A stretch of DNA of 64,000 bases from Owenweeksia sp965214115 (GCA_965214115.1 CBDCAU010000005.1:62001-126000), one strand, 5' to 3'; numbered from the stretch's first letter, positions 49,904 to 58,240 are shown. Numbers and translations are program-made. The notes: generated by a model from the sequence alone, not told the origin.

Positions 49904-51268
49904 TTGAAAAAATTCCTCCTCCTTTTCTGTCTTCCGGTTTTTGGCTTCTCGCAAAATGAAACCTCCGACGCGGCAACCATCAAAAAAATCTACACCACCG
50001 CCCTGACCGAAAACCAAGGTTACCAATGGTTAAAAGAACTCACCGAAATCGGCGGGCGGCTGGCGGGTTCGCCCGAAGCGGACGAAGCTGTGATGCGGAT
50101 GAAAGAAATCTGCGATTCGCTCGGTTTCAAAACGATTTTGCAGCCCGTGAAAGTCCCGAAATGGACGCGCGGCGCGGAAGAACAAGCGCATTATTTTTAT
50201 GGCGATTTGAGTTTTGCGGTGAATGCCTGCGCGCTCGGTGGCTCCGTCCCAACGGAAGGGGACGGGCTTTCCGCCAAAGTCATCGAAGTAAAATCCTTCC
50301 AAGAACTGGCCGACCGCGCATCGGAAGTGAAAGACAAAATCGTGTTTTTCAACATCCCGATGGATGCGGCCTACATCAATACGTTTTTCGCTTACCGCGA
50401 TGCGGTGAAACAACGCTGGGCGGGCGCTTTGGAAGCCTCCAAATTTGGCGCGGCCGGTGTGGTGACCCGCTCGCTGAGCGCCACCATCAACGAATTTCCC
50501 CACACGGGTTCGATGACCTACGAAGGCGCGCCGCGCAAAATCCCCGCGATTTCCATCAGCACCGCCGATTCGGAAAAACTGAGTGCGGCTTTGCAGCAAC
50601 GTCCTGATTTGCAATTTTATATGAAACTGAATTGCGAGTGGCACGACAGTGTGATGTCGCACAATCTCATCGCGGAAATCAAAGGCGGGGAAAAACCGGA
50701 CGAAGTGATTTTGGTGGGCGGGCACATCGACAGTTGGGACTTGGGCACGGGCGCGCACGATGACGGCGCGGGCTGCATCCATTCGCTGGAAAGCGCGTGG
50801 CTTTTGAAGAAACTCGGCATTTTACCAAAAAGGACTTTACGGGTCGTCTTTTTTATGAATGAAGAGTTCGGTTTGGACGGCGCGGAAGTTTACGCCGACA
50901 GTTCCAAAAAGCAAAACATCAACCACGTCATCGCCATCGAGAGCGACGCAGGGGGCTTCACCCCACGCGGCATCAGTATGGTGGCGCCGGATGCCATCAT
51001 CCAAAAAATCAAGACGTTCCGCGATGATTTGGAACCTTATGGCATCCACGTTTTCAGCCAGCAAGGCGCAGGCGCGGACATCGGCAAACTGGCTAGCGAT
51101 AGCATCGTCCTCATCGGGATGCGGCCGGACAACCACCGTTATTTTGAAGTGCACCACTCAGCGCAGGATGTTTTGGAAAACGTGAACCCGCGCGAGCTGG
51201 AACTGGGCTCGGCGACGATGGCGGCGTTGGTGTGGCTGTTGGATAAGTATGATGTGGTGGCGGAGTGA
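49904..51268 (+). CDS. Secreted M28-family peptidase (carboxypeptidase Q-like)
   Basis: The protein has 454 residues from a TTG at 49904, chosen because it directly opens the signal peptide (KKFLLLFCLPVFGFSQ) and no ATG is nearby. The metal-binding residues of M28 are visible: GGHIDSWDLGTGAHDDGAGC (H and bridging D), FFMNEEFGLDGAE (E-E), ESDAGGF (D) and YFEVHHSAQDV (H). A PA-like insert precedes them. It should act as an aminopeptidase or dipeptidase in the periplasm. Confidence 0.9.
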   Translation: MKKFLLLFCLPVFGFSQNETSDAATIKKIYTTALTENQGYQWLKELTEIGGRLAGSPEADEAVMRMKEICDSLGFKTILQPVKVPKWTRGAEEQAHYFYGDLSFAVNACALGGSVPTEGDGLSAKVIEVKSFQELADRASEVKDKIVFFNIPMDAAYINTFFAYRDAVKQRWAGALEASKFGAAGVVTRSLSATINEFPHTGSMTYEGAPRKIPAISISTADSEKLSAALQQRPDLQFYMKLNCEWHDSVMSHNLIAEIKGGEKPDEVILVGGHIDSWDLGTGAHDDGAGCIHSLESAWLLKKLGILPKRTLRVVFFMNEEFGLDGAEVYADSSKKQNINHVIAIESDAGGFTPRGISMVAPDAIIQKIKTFRDDLEPYGIHVFSQQGAGADIGKLASDSIVLIGMRPDNHRYFEVHHSAQDVLENVNPRELELGSATMAALVWLLDKYDVVAE

Positions 51269-51274
51269 TGGGAA

Positions 51275-51377
51275 CCTGTCTGCCGACAGGCAGGCGCTGA
51301 TTTGACGGATGCGGCGGATTTAGACGGATTTTTTAAATAGGAGCTTTTTCCAAAGTTTCAAACTTTGGAAAAGCTTC
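51275..51377. repeat. Three unrelated repeats: CCTGTCTGCCGACAGG, GACGGAT repeats and a 15-bp hairpin
   Basis: CCTGTCTGCCGACAGGCAGG (51275-51294) is a common hairpin repeat. A CGGATTT run of the 11307 type follows (51296-51333). Then GCTTTTTCCAAAGTTT and AAACTTTGGAAAAGC (51345-51376) form a long hairpin. It may serve as terminator of the peptidase gene. Confidence 0.65.
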
Positions 51378-51445
51378 CACTCCTTGAAAAATATAATTAA
51401 ACAGCGAAATAAAATTTCCCGAAATTTGCTCTTAAATTTTAGAAA

Positions 51446-51688
51446 ATGGACTGGCAAGATTACATCGTTTCCGACCCCGAAGTTTTGATGGGAAAGCCCG
51501 CTATCAAAGGCACACGTCTCTCCATAGAATTTTTGGTAAACCTGATGTCGCAAGGGTGGAGCGAAGAGAGGTTGCTGGCCAACTACCCGCGCTTGCGAAA
51601 AGAGCATTTGCAGGCTATTTTTCAATTTATTCGTGATGATATGCGCGAATCTCTGCGCTATCCCTTTCCTGAAAAAGTAACGGGATGA
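51446..51688 (+). CDS. DUF433 antitoxin-like protein
   Basis: An 80-residue protein with the DUF433 core VSDPEVLMGKPAIKGTRLSI and FLVNLMSQGWSEERLLANYP. This is a helix-turn-helix-like fold related to VapB-type antitoxins. It overlaps the next gene by 4 bases (ATGA), and such DUF433-DUF5615 pairs are considered toxin-antitoxin-like. Confidence 0.85.
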   Translation: MDWQDYIVSDPEVLMGKPAIKGTRLSIEFLVNLMSQGWSEERLLANYPRLRKEHLQAIFQFIRDDMRESLRYPFPEKVTG

Positions 51689-52038
51689 GGATTTTGGCCG
51701 ACGAGAATATTTCGGGCGAGCTGATGAAGTTTCTCGTAGAAAAAGGCCACGATGTCCAATCCATCGGCCGCGAATTTCCCAGCATCAAAGATGAGAACAT
51801 CATTGCCATCTCCAATTTGGAGAACCGGATGATTTTGACTTTTGACAGCGACTTCGGAAGGTTGATATTTCAGAAAGGTTTGCTGCCAAAATCCGGCGTT
51901 ATCTATTTGAGGCTGCGTGAAGATTTTCTGCCTTTTGCTGGGGAATTCGTTCATCGTTCTATTTTGAGAGATGAAATTAAACCCTCCCGTTGTCTGTACG
52001 TTTTCAACGGTAAAGTTCTGCGAAAGCACCAATATTGA
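51685..52038 (+). CDS. DUF5615 PIN-like toxin
   Basis: A 117-residue protein. RILADENISGELMKFLVEKG, IGREFPSIKDENIIAISNLE and ILTFDSDFGRLIFQKGL give the acidic residues (D6/E7, D about 33, D54 and D56) of the PIN-like DUF5615/Mut7-C fold. It probably cleaves RNA when free of the partner encoded upstream. Confidence 0.87.
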   Translation: MRILADENISGELMKFLVEKGHDVQSIGREFPSIKDENIIAISNLENRMILTFDSDFGRLIFQKGLLPKSGVIYLRLREDFLPFAGEFVHRSILRDEIKPSRCLYVFNGKVLRKHQY

Positions 52039-52339
52039 AGTCAGCTTATTTGGGTTTTCGTAGAGTTTTTCAAAGTCAGAAATTTTGGAAAGTCATCACC
52101 AACTTGACCCAATTTTGAATTTTTATAAGAAACTCTAATCTAATCTCAAGAGGATTTTGCCAAAATTTCCAACGCAGAATTTGCATATTCTAAAAAAATC
52201 CCTACCCAAAAAACCCTCATTATTTGATTTTTATTAAAAAATTGCAGAAATTTTTCACACTTATGATTTTGAAAATCAATATTTTATGTCTAAAATCATC
52301 CCAAGTTTCAAATATTTTTATAAAATTTCGCATATCGGG

Positions 52340-52450
52340 CAAACCTTTTTTCAGCTCGTGCCGTTATTAGAGCAGGTTAAGGTTTGGTTAATTGTTTTGA
52401 TTTAGTTTGAAACGGGAAAGGGGAGCTTCGGTTCCCCTTTCTTCGTTTTT
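52340..52450 (+). ncRNA. Possible structured RNA ending in an orphan terminator
   Basis: CAAACCTT (52340-52347) pairs with AAGGTTTG (52379-52386), enclosing an inner GCTC/GAGC stem. Then GAAAGGGGA (52416-52424) pairs with TCCCCTTTC (52433-52441) and is followed by TTCGTTTTT. No protein gene ends nearby: the preceding stop is 302 bases upstream. The rest of the AT-rich gap 52039-52339 shows nothing I can name, and no clear promoter. Confidence 0.35.
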
Positions 52451-52516
52451 GGGCATTTGGTCGGTTTTGGGATTTGTCGCGTATATTTCGGCGGCGAAAA
52501 TGGTTCGCCCATCCCG

Positions 52517-52978
52517 ATGAAAGTAATTGCTAACCCCATCTTTCGCGACCACCACGGCAAAGCGGTGGCCGACACCCGAAGCTTTGTAAGAGAGTGGCTT
52601 TCCGTGCATCCGCGCGGCAAAATCTTCGTGGGCTGCGACAGCAAGGTGCGCGGCAAATTCGTCAAATATTCCACCGCCATTTGCCTCTGGGATGTGGGGC
52701 GCGGCGTTTCTGAAATCTATAAAAACGAAGTGGAAATCACCCCAAAAGATTCCTATTCAAGACTTTGGGCCGAAGTGACCCGCGCCGTGGACACCGCCGA
52801 AACCTTGAAGGATTTGGGTGAAATCACCGTCCACGTGGACATCAATTCCAATCCGAAATACCGTTCCCACCAATTGTATGACGCCAGTATTGGGCTGATT
52901 ACTTCGATGGGATTTGCAGGGGCGGGGAAGCCGTTTTCTTGGGCGGCGAGTTGCGGGGCGCATCGGCATTGCCAGTGA
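52517..52978 (+). CDS. YkuK-like (DUF458) ribonuclease-H-like protein
   Basis: The protein has 153 residues from the ATG at 52517. IFVGCDSKVRGKFVKYSTAI, SRLWAEVTRAVDTAETLKDL and ITVHVDINSNPKYRSHQLYD supply the acidic residues (D-S, E, D-x-N) of a ribonuclease-H-like fold, as in the YkuK/DUF458 family. Function unknown; nuclease activity is possible. An in-frame upstream start exists, but the added residues are not family-like. Confidence 0.82.
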   Translation: MKVIANPIFRDHHGKAVADTRSFVREWLSVHPRGKIFVGCDSKVRGKFVKYSTAICLWDVGRGVSEIYKNEVEITPKDSYSRLWAEVTRAVDTAETLKDLGEITVHVDINSNPKYRSHQLYDASIGLITSMGFAGAGKPFSWAASCGAHRHCQ

Positions 52979-53011
52979 TAGTACGGCTTGTGCACGGCGT
53001 GTGGCTGTGTG

Positions 53012-53155
53012 GCTTGGGGCGCTGCCCCAAGTTTTGTAGTCGCAGACTTTCAGTCTGCGGGGGTGTTGCAGTGGATTGACGGGAGCTTGGGGCGATGCCC
53101 TAAGTTTTGGTATCTCACGCTTTAAGCGTGTCGCGGTGCGAAAGACTTTCTCGGA
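53012..53155. repeat. CTTGGGGCGCTGCCCCAAG palindromic repeat pair and associated short palindromes
   Basis: CTTGGGGCGCTGCCCCAAGT (about 53013) and CTTGGGGCGATGCCCTAAGT (about 53088) flank GCAGACTTTCAGTCTGC. CACGCTTTAAGCGTG follows at about 53116. All are hairpins. Related copies are at 25317-25415. No gene is apparent. Confidence 0.7.
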
Positions 53156-53292
53156 TTTTCTCATAAATTTTAGCACACTCAAATTCGTCCTATTTCCATA
53201 AAGAAAATAGAAGCGCCCTTGTTTTACGCTCCCGCTTTTTTTACAATTCGCTGTATTCGGTTTTGTAATGTTTTGATTTGTAACGGTTTGCA

Positions 53293-53324
53293 TTTGGATT
53301 CTTGAAAGGAATTTCTTACTTTCG
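53293..53324 (+). promoter_or_regulatory. Bacteroidota promoter, TTTG-N20-TACTTTCG
   Basis: TTTG (53293-53296) and TACTTTCG (53317-53324) match the -33 and -7 boxes with the preferred spacing. Transcription would start near 53331 and lead into the 54-residue gene at 53354. Confidence 0.6.
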
Positions 53325-53353
53325 TAAGTTCAAACAATCAAACTCAAGAAGCT

Positions 53354-53518
53354 ATGCGATTATGGGAACGCCTGTTCGGGAGGAGCGCTTCGCAGAGTTA
53401 CAGTGCACTGGAGCGCATCAACTGCCCGAAACAAAACACCGAGAAAAACACGCCGGACCGCGCGCGGGTTTTTAAACGTTTCAATTACGTTTTCCGAAAG
53501 AAAAGTTTGGTGGCTTGA
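53354..53518 (+). CDS. Small basic protein of unknown function
   Basis: A 54-residue, strongly basic protein (MRLWERLFGRSASQSYSALE at the start, then RARVFKRFNYVFRKKS). Support is a well-spaced Bacteroidota promoter 30 bases upstream and a stop just before a repeat. The Arg/Lys content and aromatic residues suggest nucleic-acid or membrane contact. No family was recognised. Confidence 0.5.
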   Translation: MRLWERLFGRSASQSYSALERINCPKQNTEKNTPDRARVFKRFNYVFRKKSLVA

Positions 53519-53526
53519 GTTTTAAA

Positions 53527-53624
53527 GGCCCCCTAAATCCCCCAAAGGGGGACTTTAGCTACACGGACGTGTTATTCAGGAGTGCATATCAGCTCGCAAC
53601 CGACGGTTTAAACTGTCGGTTGAG
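53527..53624. repeat. Solo MITE-like end and an unrelated hairpin
   Basis: GGCCCCCTAAATCCCCCAAA, then GGGGGACTTTAGCTACACGG, is one end of the C5/G5 family with its subterminal AGCTACACG. CAACCGAC...GTCGGTTG (53599-53624) with inner GTTTAAAC is a separate long palindrome. Confidence 0.7.
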
Positions 53625-53659
53625 ACTGAGATTGACGGCAGCCTAAATAACTCAACAAC

Positions 53660-55741
53660 CTAATAACCCAACAACTCCCCAACTTTCTCCGAAACCTTCT
53701 CCCCATTCGGAATCATCGTTTCTTCCAAGGTGGAATTGAGCGGAATGGCCGGCATATTTTCCGAGCCAATCAGCATTACCGGCGCGTCCAGATATTCAAA
53801 ACATTTGCGCTGCACAAAGCCGCAGAGCGCTTCCGCGAAAGATGGGTGCGATGCTTCCTCGGTTACAATCAGGCAGCGGCCGTGTTTTTTCACCCTTTCG
53901 ATAATCAGATTTTCATCCAATGGAAAGAGCGTGCGCAAGTCCACGATTTCTACGCGGCCGGCGAAATTTTCCCGCGCGGTTTTCGCCCAGTAAATGCCCA
54001 TTCCGTACGAAATCACACAGCAACTTTCGCCGCTTTCAATTTTGGATTCGTCGGCTTCGTAAGCGATTCGTCCTTTTCCGAAAGGAATCACATAATCTTT
54101 AGACGGCTCGACGGTTTTGGAATCTTCCGTGCCTTTTATCTTGCTCCAATACAGGCCTTTATGTTCCAACATCACCACGGGGTTGGGGTCGTAAAAAGCG
54201 GCTTTCATCAATCCTTTCAAATCTGCACCGGTGCTCGGGTAGGCGATTTTTATCCCACGGATATTGGTCAAAACACTTTCCACGCTCGAAGAATGGTACG
54301 GGCCGCCGCTGCCGTAAGCGCCAATCGGCACGCGGATGACGGCGCTCACCGGCCATTTTCCATCGCTCAAATAACAACTCCGCGCCACTTCCGTGAAAAG
54401 CTGGTTGAGGCCGGGCCAAATGTAATCCGCGAACTGCACTTCCACGAACGGCTTCAATCCCACCGCGCTCATCCCGACCGTGCTTCCTATTATAAAAGCC
54501 TCTTGAATCGGTGTGTTGAAAACCCGCTCGTCGCCAAATTTTTGCGCCAAAGTGGCCGCCTCGCGGAACACGCCGCCGAGCCGCCCGCCCACGTCCTGAC
54601 CGTACAAAAGTGCTTCGGGGTGGTCGCGCATTATTTCTTGGATGGCAAAGAGCGCGGCGTCCACCATCACGGTTTTTTCCTTGCCGGCGGGAGCGCGCTC
54701 GCCCGCTTCCTCGGTGATTTCAGCGGGCGCAAAATCGTGGGTGAATAAATCGTCGGGGCGCGGGTCTTCCTGTTGCAAAGCCTCCTGATAATCATTGGCA
54801 ACCTCCTCTTTCGCCTCGTTTTCCAAAAGGGAAATTTCGTCCTCGGAAACGCCGTAGTTTTTTAACAACTGCACCATTTTAGGAAAGGGGTCGCGTTCGG
54901 CGGATTCCTCCAAATCATCGCGGTACCATTCTTTGCGAACGCCGGAAGTGTGGTGGTTCAGCAACGGCACTTTGGCGTGGATGAGAAACGGCCGCCGCTC
55001 GTTGCGCACTTTGGCAAACACCTCATTTACAGTTTGATAAGATTCGTAAAAATCGCTGCCGTCGATGCTGCGCGTTTCGATGCCGTGAAAACCGGTGGCA
55101 AACTCGGCGGCGTTTTGGGCGCGGGTTTCGGCGGCGTTGGCGGAAATGTCCCACTCGTTGTCCTGCACCAAATACACGATGGGCAACTGTTTCAGCGCGG
55201 CCATTTGCAGCGCTTCCGCCACTTCGCCCTCGGTCATCGCCGCATCGCCGATGGAACAGACCACCACGGGTTTTTCATCGAGATTTTCATCCAAATTTTG
55301 GATTTCTTTATAGCGGATGCCCATCGCCACGCCGGTGGTCGGAATGGCCTGCATCCCCGTGGCGGACGACTGATGCGGGATTTTGGGTTTGTCGTCATCG
55401 CGCAGGCTGGGGTGGGAATAATAGGTGCGGCCGCCGGAAAAGGGGTCGTCGCGCTTGGCCAAAAGTTGCAGCATCAAATCGTAGGGCCGCATCCCGATGC
55501 CGAGCAAAATGGAATCGTCGCGGTAATAGGGCGCCACGAAATCCTGCGGCAAAAGCTGCATCCCTACCGCGAGCTGGATGGCCTCGTGGCCGCGCGAGGT
55601 GGCGTGGACGTACTTGGCGGTCACGGCCTTGTTTTCTTCGTATAGCTCGGTCATCGCCTTGGCGGTGGCCATCAGGCGGAAGGCTTTTTTGATAATCTCA
55701 ACCGAAAGCGAAACGGAAGCGGAGGGCGCGGGGTGGCTCAT
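53660..55741 (-). CDS. Fused alpha/beta E1 of a branched-chain 2-oxoacid (2-oxoisovalerate-type) dehydrogenase
   Basis: The protein has 693 residues from the ATG at 55741 (an ATG 30 bases upstream adds only MQPLPKNIEK). The alpha part (residues 15-330) has YRDDSILLGIGMRPYDLMLQ and the thiamine-diphosphate motif GDAAMTEGEVAEALQMAALK...VQDN. The beta part (about 355-690) has LYGQDVGGRLGGVFREAATL, VRVPIGAYGSGGPYHSSSVE, VSYGMG-type and VDLRTLFPLDE segments. In this phylum E1 alpha and beta are commonly one polypeptide. It decarboxylates branched-chain 2-oxoacids and passes the acyl group to an E2 not encoded here. It appears to be a single-gene unit. Confidence 0.92.
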   Translation of the reverse strand: MSHPAPSASVSLSVEIIKKAFRLMATAKAMTELYEENKAVTAKYVHATSRGHEAIQLAVGMQLLPQDFVAPYYRDDSILLGIGMRPYDLMLQLLAKRDDPFSGGRTYYSHPSLRDDDKPKIPHQSSATGMQAIPTTGVAMGIRYKEIQNLDENLDEKPVVVCSIGDAAMTEGEVAEALQMAALKQLPIVYLVQDNEWDISANAAETRAQNAAEFATGFHGIETRSIDGSDFYESYQTVNEVFAKVRNERRPFLIHAKVPLLNHHTSGVRKEWYRDDLEESAERDPFPKMVQLLKNYGVSEDEISLLENEAKEEVANDYQEALQQEDPRPDDLFTHDFAPAEITEEAGERAPAGKEKTVMVDAALFAIQEIMRDHPEALLYGQDVGGRLGGVFREAATLAQKFGDERVFNTPIQEAFIIGSTVGMSAVGLKPFVEVQFADYIWPGLNQLFTEVARSCYLSDGKWPVSAVIRVPIGAYGSGGPYHSSSVESVLTNIRGIKIAYPSTGADLKGLMKAAFYDPNPVVMLEHKGLYWSKIKGTEDSKTVEPSKDYVIPFGKGRIAYEADESKIESGESCCVISYGMGIYWAKTARENFAGRVEIVDLRTLFPLDENLIIERVKKHGRCLIVTEEASHPSFAEALCGFVQRKCFEYLDAPVMLIGSENMPAIPLNSTLEETMIPNGEKVSEKVGELLGY

Positions 55742-55771
55742 TTTCTCGATATTTTTTGGGAGGGGTTGCAA

Positions 55772-56091
55772 ATATCGGGAACGGGGGTGGGAGTGATTGG
55801 GTCCTGATTCGTGGTTGTTAGTCAGAAATGGTTGTAAGAGGGGGTTGACGAATGTAAGGAAGTATAAAGATAAGTAGATATTTTTTGTAGCAAAAACACT
55901 CGCTATTGTAGTGATGCTCTAAAATAGCTAACTTTTATAGCATTTTTAGATGCTAAAAATTTTCAAATTTGTAGCTATAAATTTTGTCAGTTCCTTTTTT
56001 TTTTTTTTTTTTGATATTTGCGGTGCATTTGCAAAGGCGAATGCCGCGGAACTGAAAAGCGAATAGAGTAGGGTAATTTAATTTTTAAACA
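55772..56091. other. AT-rich intergenic region with an 18-T tract
   Basis: It contains several short dyads (AGCATTTTTAGATGCT near 55939) and an uninterrupted run of 18 T at 55995-56012, about 80 bases before the next ATG. No gene was recognised. Confidence 0.7.
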
Positions 56092-56457
56092 ATGCGTTTG
56101 TTTTATTTTTTAGCTTTTGTAGGCTTTATTTTCACTTCTTGCCAAAAGGAATCTCTTCAAGAAGAGACTTTAACCAAGAAGAGCGAGGTGACTTATGAAG
56201 AGTTTCATCAAGACCTGCAAATGGCGATGGCCTCTGCTGGTGATGATGATATGATTGAGGTGCAATTTGACGCTGCCTCTGGTAACTACGTCTTCTATAT
56301 TGACGACCTCCCCATAGACCCGCCGCCTATGGAAGTCCGTTGTGAAGGAAGTGGCATTAGTTTCGCACGGTGCGTAAAAGATGCTGTGGATACATACGGA
56401 TGCCAACAAATCACCTCAGATGGTGATGATGGTTACATATCAGAAGATTGTCCATAA
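56092..56457 (+). CDS. Small lipoprotein
   Basis: A 121-residue protein. The lipobox FIFTSC places the lipid-accepting cysteine at 17. The mature part is acidic (AGDDDMIEVQFDAASGNYVF, DDLPIDPPPMEV) with four further cysteines toward the end (RCEGSGISFARCVKDAVDTY, GCQQITSDG, EDCP), likely forming disulfides in the periplasm. No family was recognised. It is AT-richer than the E1 gene. A terminator follows. Confidence 0.75.
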   Translation: MRLFYFLAFVGFIFTSCQKESLQEETLTKKSEVTYEEFHQDLQMAMASAGDDDMIEVQFDAASGNYVFYIDDLPIDPPPMEVRCEGSGISFARCVKDAVDTYGCQQITSDGDDGYISEDCP

Positions 56458-56465
56458 AAGATTAT

Positions 56466-56502
56466 AGCGGACTGTAATCGATTTACAGTCCGCTATTTTT
56501 TT
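56466..56502 (+). terminator. Rho-independent terminator
   Basis: AGCGGACTGTAA pairs perfectly with TTACAGTCCGCT around a five-base loop, followed by ATTTTTTT. It lies eight bases after the lipoprotein stop. Confidence 0.93.
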
Positions 56503-56527
56503 ATAATTCTCAATAAACAAAACAGCT

Positions 56528-56911
56528 ATGAAAGTTTTTCCAATTTTAATAATATCACTCTACAGTTTTTTATCTAATGCCCAACTTTCCGATACCCAGC
56601 TTATAGAAATGGGGGAAAACGATTTTTTCTTTGAAATGATAAAAGACGAATCTTTTGTTTGGGTTCGCTTTAATCATACAAACAATGAATGGCATATTCA
56701 AACAGAAAATGATGCCAAAGTGGGTAGTTTTTATTTCAACGAAGAAAACTCATCTTGGTGCGGTAAAAATCTAAAAACTGAAATTAGAAATAAAATCAAA
56801 TATTTACTCAAAGAAGGTAAAAACAAAACCACCGAATTTATAGTATCAAAAAAAGATTCCGATTGGTGTGTCTATGTTTATAATGAAGCGAAAAAAAACA
56901 GTCTGAAATAA
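56528..56911 (+). CDS. Small exported protein of unknown function
   Basis: A 127-residue protein with a signal peptide (MKVFPILIISLYSFLSNAQ). The mature part contains two Trp-Cys pairs (SSWCGKN and SDWCVYV) and alternating polar and aromatic residues (FVWVRFNHTNNEWHIQTEND), consistent with a small disulfide-bonded beta protein. AT-rich. No family was recognised. Confidence 0.7.
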   Translation: MKVFPILIISLYSFLSNAQLSDTQLIEMGENDFFFEMIKDESFVWVRFNHTNNEWHIQTENDAKVGSFYFNEENSSWCGKNLKTEIRNKIKYLLKEGKNKTTEFIVSKKDSDWCVYVYNEAKKNSLK

Positions 56912-56970
56912 GGTTATAACTCTATCTTTTTTCGCTACCGCGCAGCCTTGTCGTGCGGGCCTAACTTCAC

Positions 56971-57205
56971 TCAAAACAATCCCTCCATCAAAACATCCTC
57001 GTCCAAACCTTCCCAATGGATGCCCTCGCCGCCGCCAATGAATCGCCAGTTTTCCAGCTCGGTTTTTTTTAGCGTTGGCCAAGGTGGGGAATCACGCCAG
57101 GGGCACGGCCAGTTCGCGGCCGTCTTCCAGCCGCACGAACATTTTGGAGTCGTCGAACCAAACGTTCGTGGCAAGGGGGGATTTGTTTATTGGTGAAGTA
57201 TTCAT
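56971..57205 (-). pseudogene. DUF2442 protein gene with a TGA at a Trp codon and a +1 frameshift
   Basis: From the ATG at 57205 the frame reads a DUF2442 N-terminus: ATNVWFDDSKMFVRLEDGRE, then LAVPLA. A TGA (57094-57092) stands where the family has a strongly conserved Trp (PLAWFP). After it comes FPTLANAKK. In an 8-A run (57070-57063) one base too many shifts the frame. With seven As it would continue TELENWRFIGGGEGIHWEGL to the stop at 56971. The protein would be about 78 residues. DUF2442 genes often pair with DUF4160 genes. Here no partner remains. Either a decayed gene or two consensus errors. Confidence 0.85.
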
Positions 57206-57340
57206 TTTCAATGCTTTTAGGCTTTCTTGATTTTTAGCGCAAAACAAAAGTAGCCTTCTGTTTTTTTAGAAATGTTCACCGCACATTTTCTATATTTGTA
57301 GTCTCTCAAAAAATCCTACTTTCCTGACTGTTAAAGCACT

Positions 57341-57829
57341 ATGACGCATACACCTCCCACTACGCATTCCGGCGATTTGCTCAAAAAAGACATCGACAGC
57401 TTCATCGGGTTTTTGACCGAACTGAAAAAGGAAGCCACCGGCAGTTCCGAGCTTTTGGAGATGGGCGTGAAGGATGGCCTCGCGCAAAAGTTGGAAGAAA
57501 TCCGTCAGCAACCGCTGGAATCGCTGTTCGAGATTTACGCCAAGGTGGAGCGGGACATCGCGTATTTCATCCACCAAGTGGCGTTTGCTTTTTTGCAAAA
57601 AGAAAAAGAGCGGATGGCGCAAGTATTTCAGCACGATGCGCAGGGCGGGGCGCTCCAGTTTAGCGTGGTCCTAAAAGAAGATGCCAACGAAAACCGCGAC
57701 GTTTTTTACGATTTTTTGGATGATTATTCGCAGTTTTCCTTTTCCGAAAGATTTCCCATCATTTTCCATTTTGTGCCCGAAAACTTGGTGCCCGAACTGG
57801 CCACCGCAAAGGAACTGAAACTGGATTGA
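57341..57829 (+). CDS. Helical protein of unknown function, partner of the HEPN-like gene
   Basis: A 162-residue soluble protein. Residues 15-95 are strongly helical (LTELKKEATGSSELLEMGVK, AQKLEEIRQQPLESLFEIYA). The rest mixes helix and strand (LQFSVVLKEDANENRDVFYD, FPIIFHFVPENLVPEL). It starts at an ATG with TATATTTG (57291-57298) as a possible -7 box upstream, and its stop lies three bases before the next gene. No family was recognised. Its pairing suggests a regulator, antitoxin or substrate-binding partner. Confidence 0.7.
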   Translation: MTHTPPTTHSGDLLKKDIDSFIGFLTELKKEATGSSELLEMGVKDGLAQKLEEIRQQPLESLFEIYAKVERDIAYFIHQVAFAFLQKEKERMAQVFQHDAQGGALQFSVVLKEDANENRDVFYDFLDDYSQFSFSERFPIIFHFVPENLVPELATAKELKLD

Positions 57830-57832
57830 CCT

Positions 57833-58240
57833 GTGGAACAGTTCGTTGCCCAATCGGATTACAATTTGGAGTTTCTCCACAATTTAGAGGAAAAAGAACC
57901 CGACCGCTATTTTGACTGGAAAATCACGGTGGCGTTTTATTCGGCACTGCACTGTATCAAAGCGGTGCTGGCCAAGCGCGGCGAATCCGTCCAAAGCCAC
58001 GAGCAAATCAATTCGCGCATTTCGCATCGGCGCAATCCCAAATCGCCCATTTCTCAGGAATGTTGGCGGGCTTACAACCGCTTGTTTCAACTCAGCCAAA
58101 GCGTGCGCTACAACGGGTTCAAAAATGAGACAGCCTTTCAGGAACATTGCCGTCAGGAGTTTCGGCGCGCCAAAGTGGATTTGGCATATATTAGGAAATA
58201 TGTATTCCATCGGCATCAGATTGAGTTGAGGTTGGAGTGA
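57833..58240 (+). CDS. HEPN-like protein
   Basis: The protein has 135 residues from a GTG three bases after the preceding stop; no ATG is available near the start. DWKITVAFYSALHCIKAVLA, RGESVQSHEQINSRI and the C-terminal R121-KYVF-H126 fit the four-helix HEPN fold with its R-x4-H catalytic motif. HEPN proteins are often RNases in toxin-antitoxin, Abi and defence loci. Unlike many, the residue after the Arg is Lys rather than Asn, Asp or His, so activity is uncertain. The two-gene unit resembles a toxin-antitoxin arrangement. Confidence 0.6.
   Translation: MEQFVAQSDYNLEFLHNLEEKEPDRYFDWKITVAFYSALHCIKAVLAKRGESVQSHEQINSRISHRRNPKSPISQECWRAYNRLFQLSQSVRYNGFKNETAFQEHCRQEFRRAKVDLAYIRKYVFHRHQIELRLE

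Noticed and set aside
53012..53155. CRISPR-like array suggested by repeated palindromes
   Set aside because: The units differ, spacing is irregular, and there are no Cas genes in the window.
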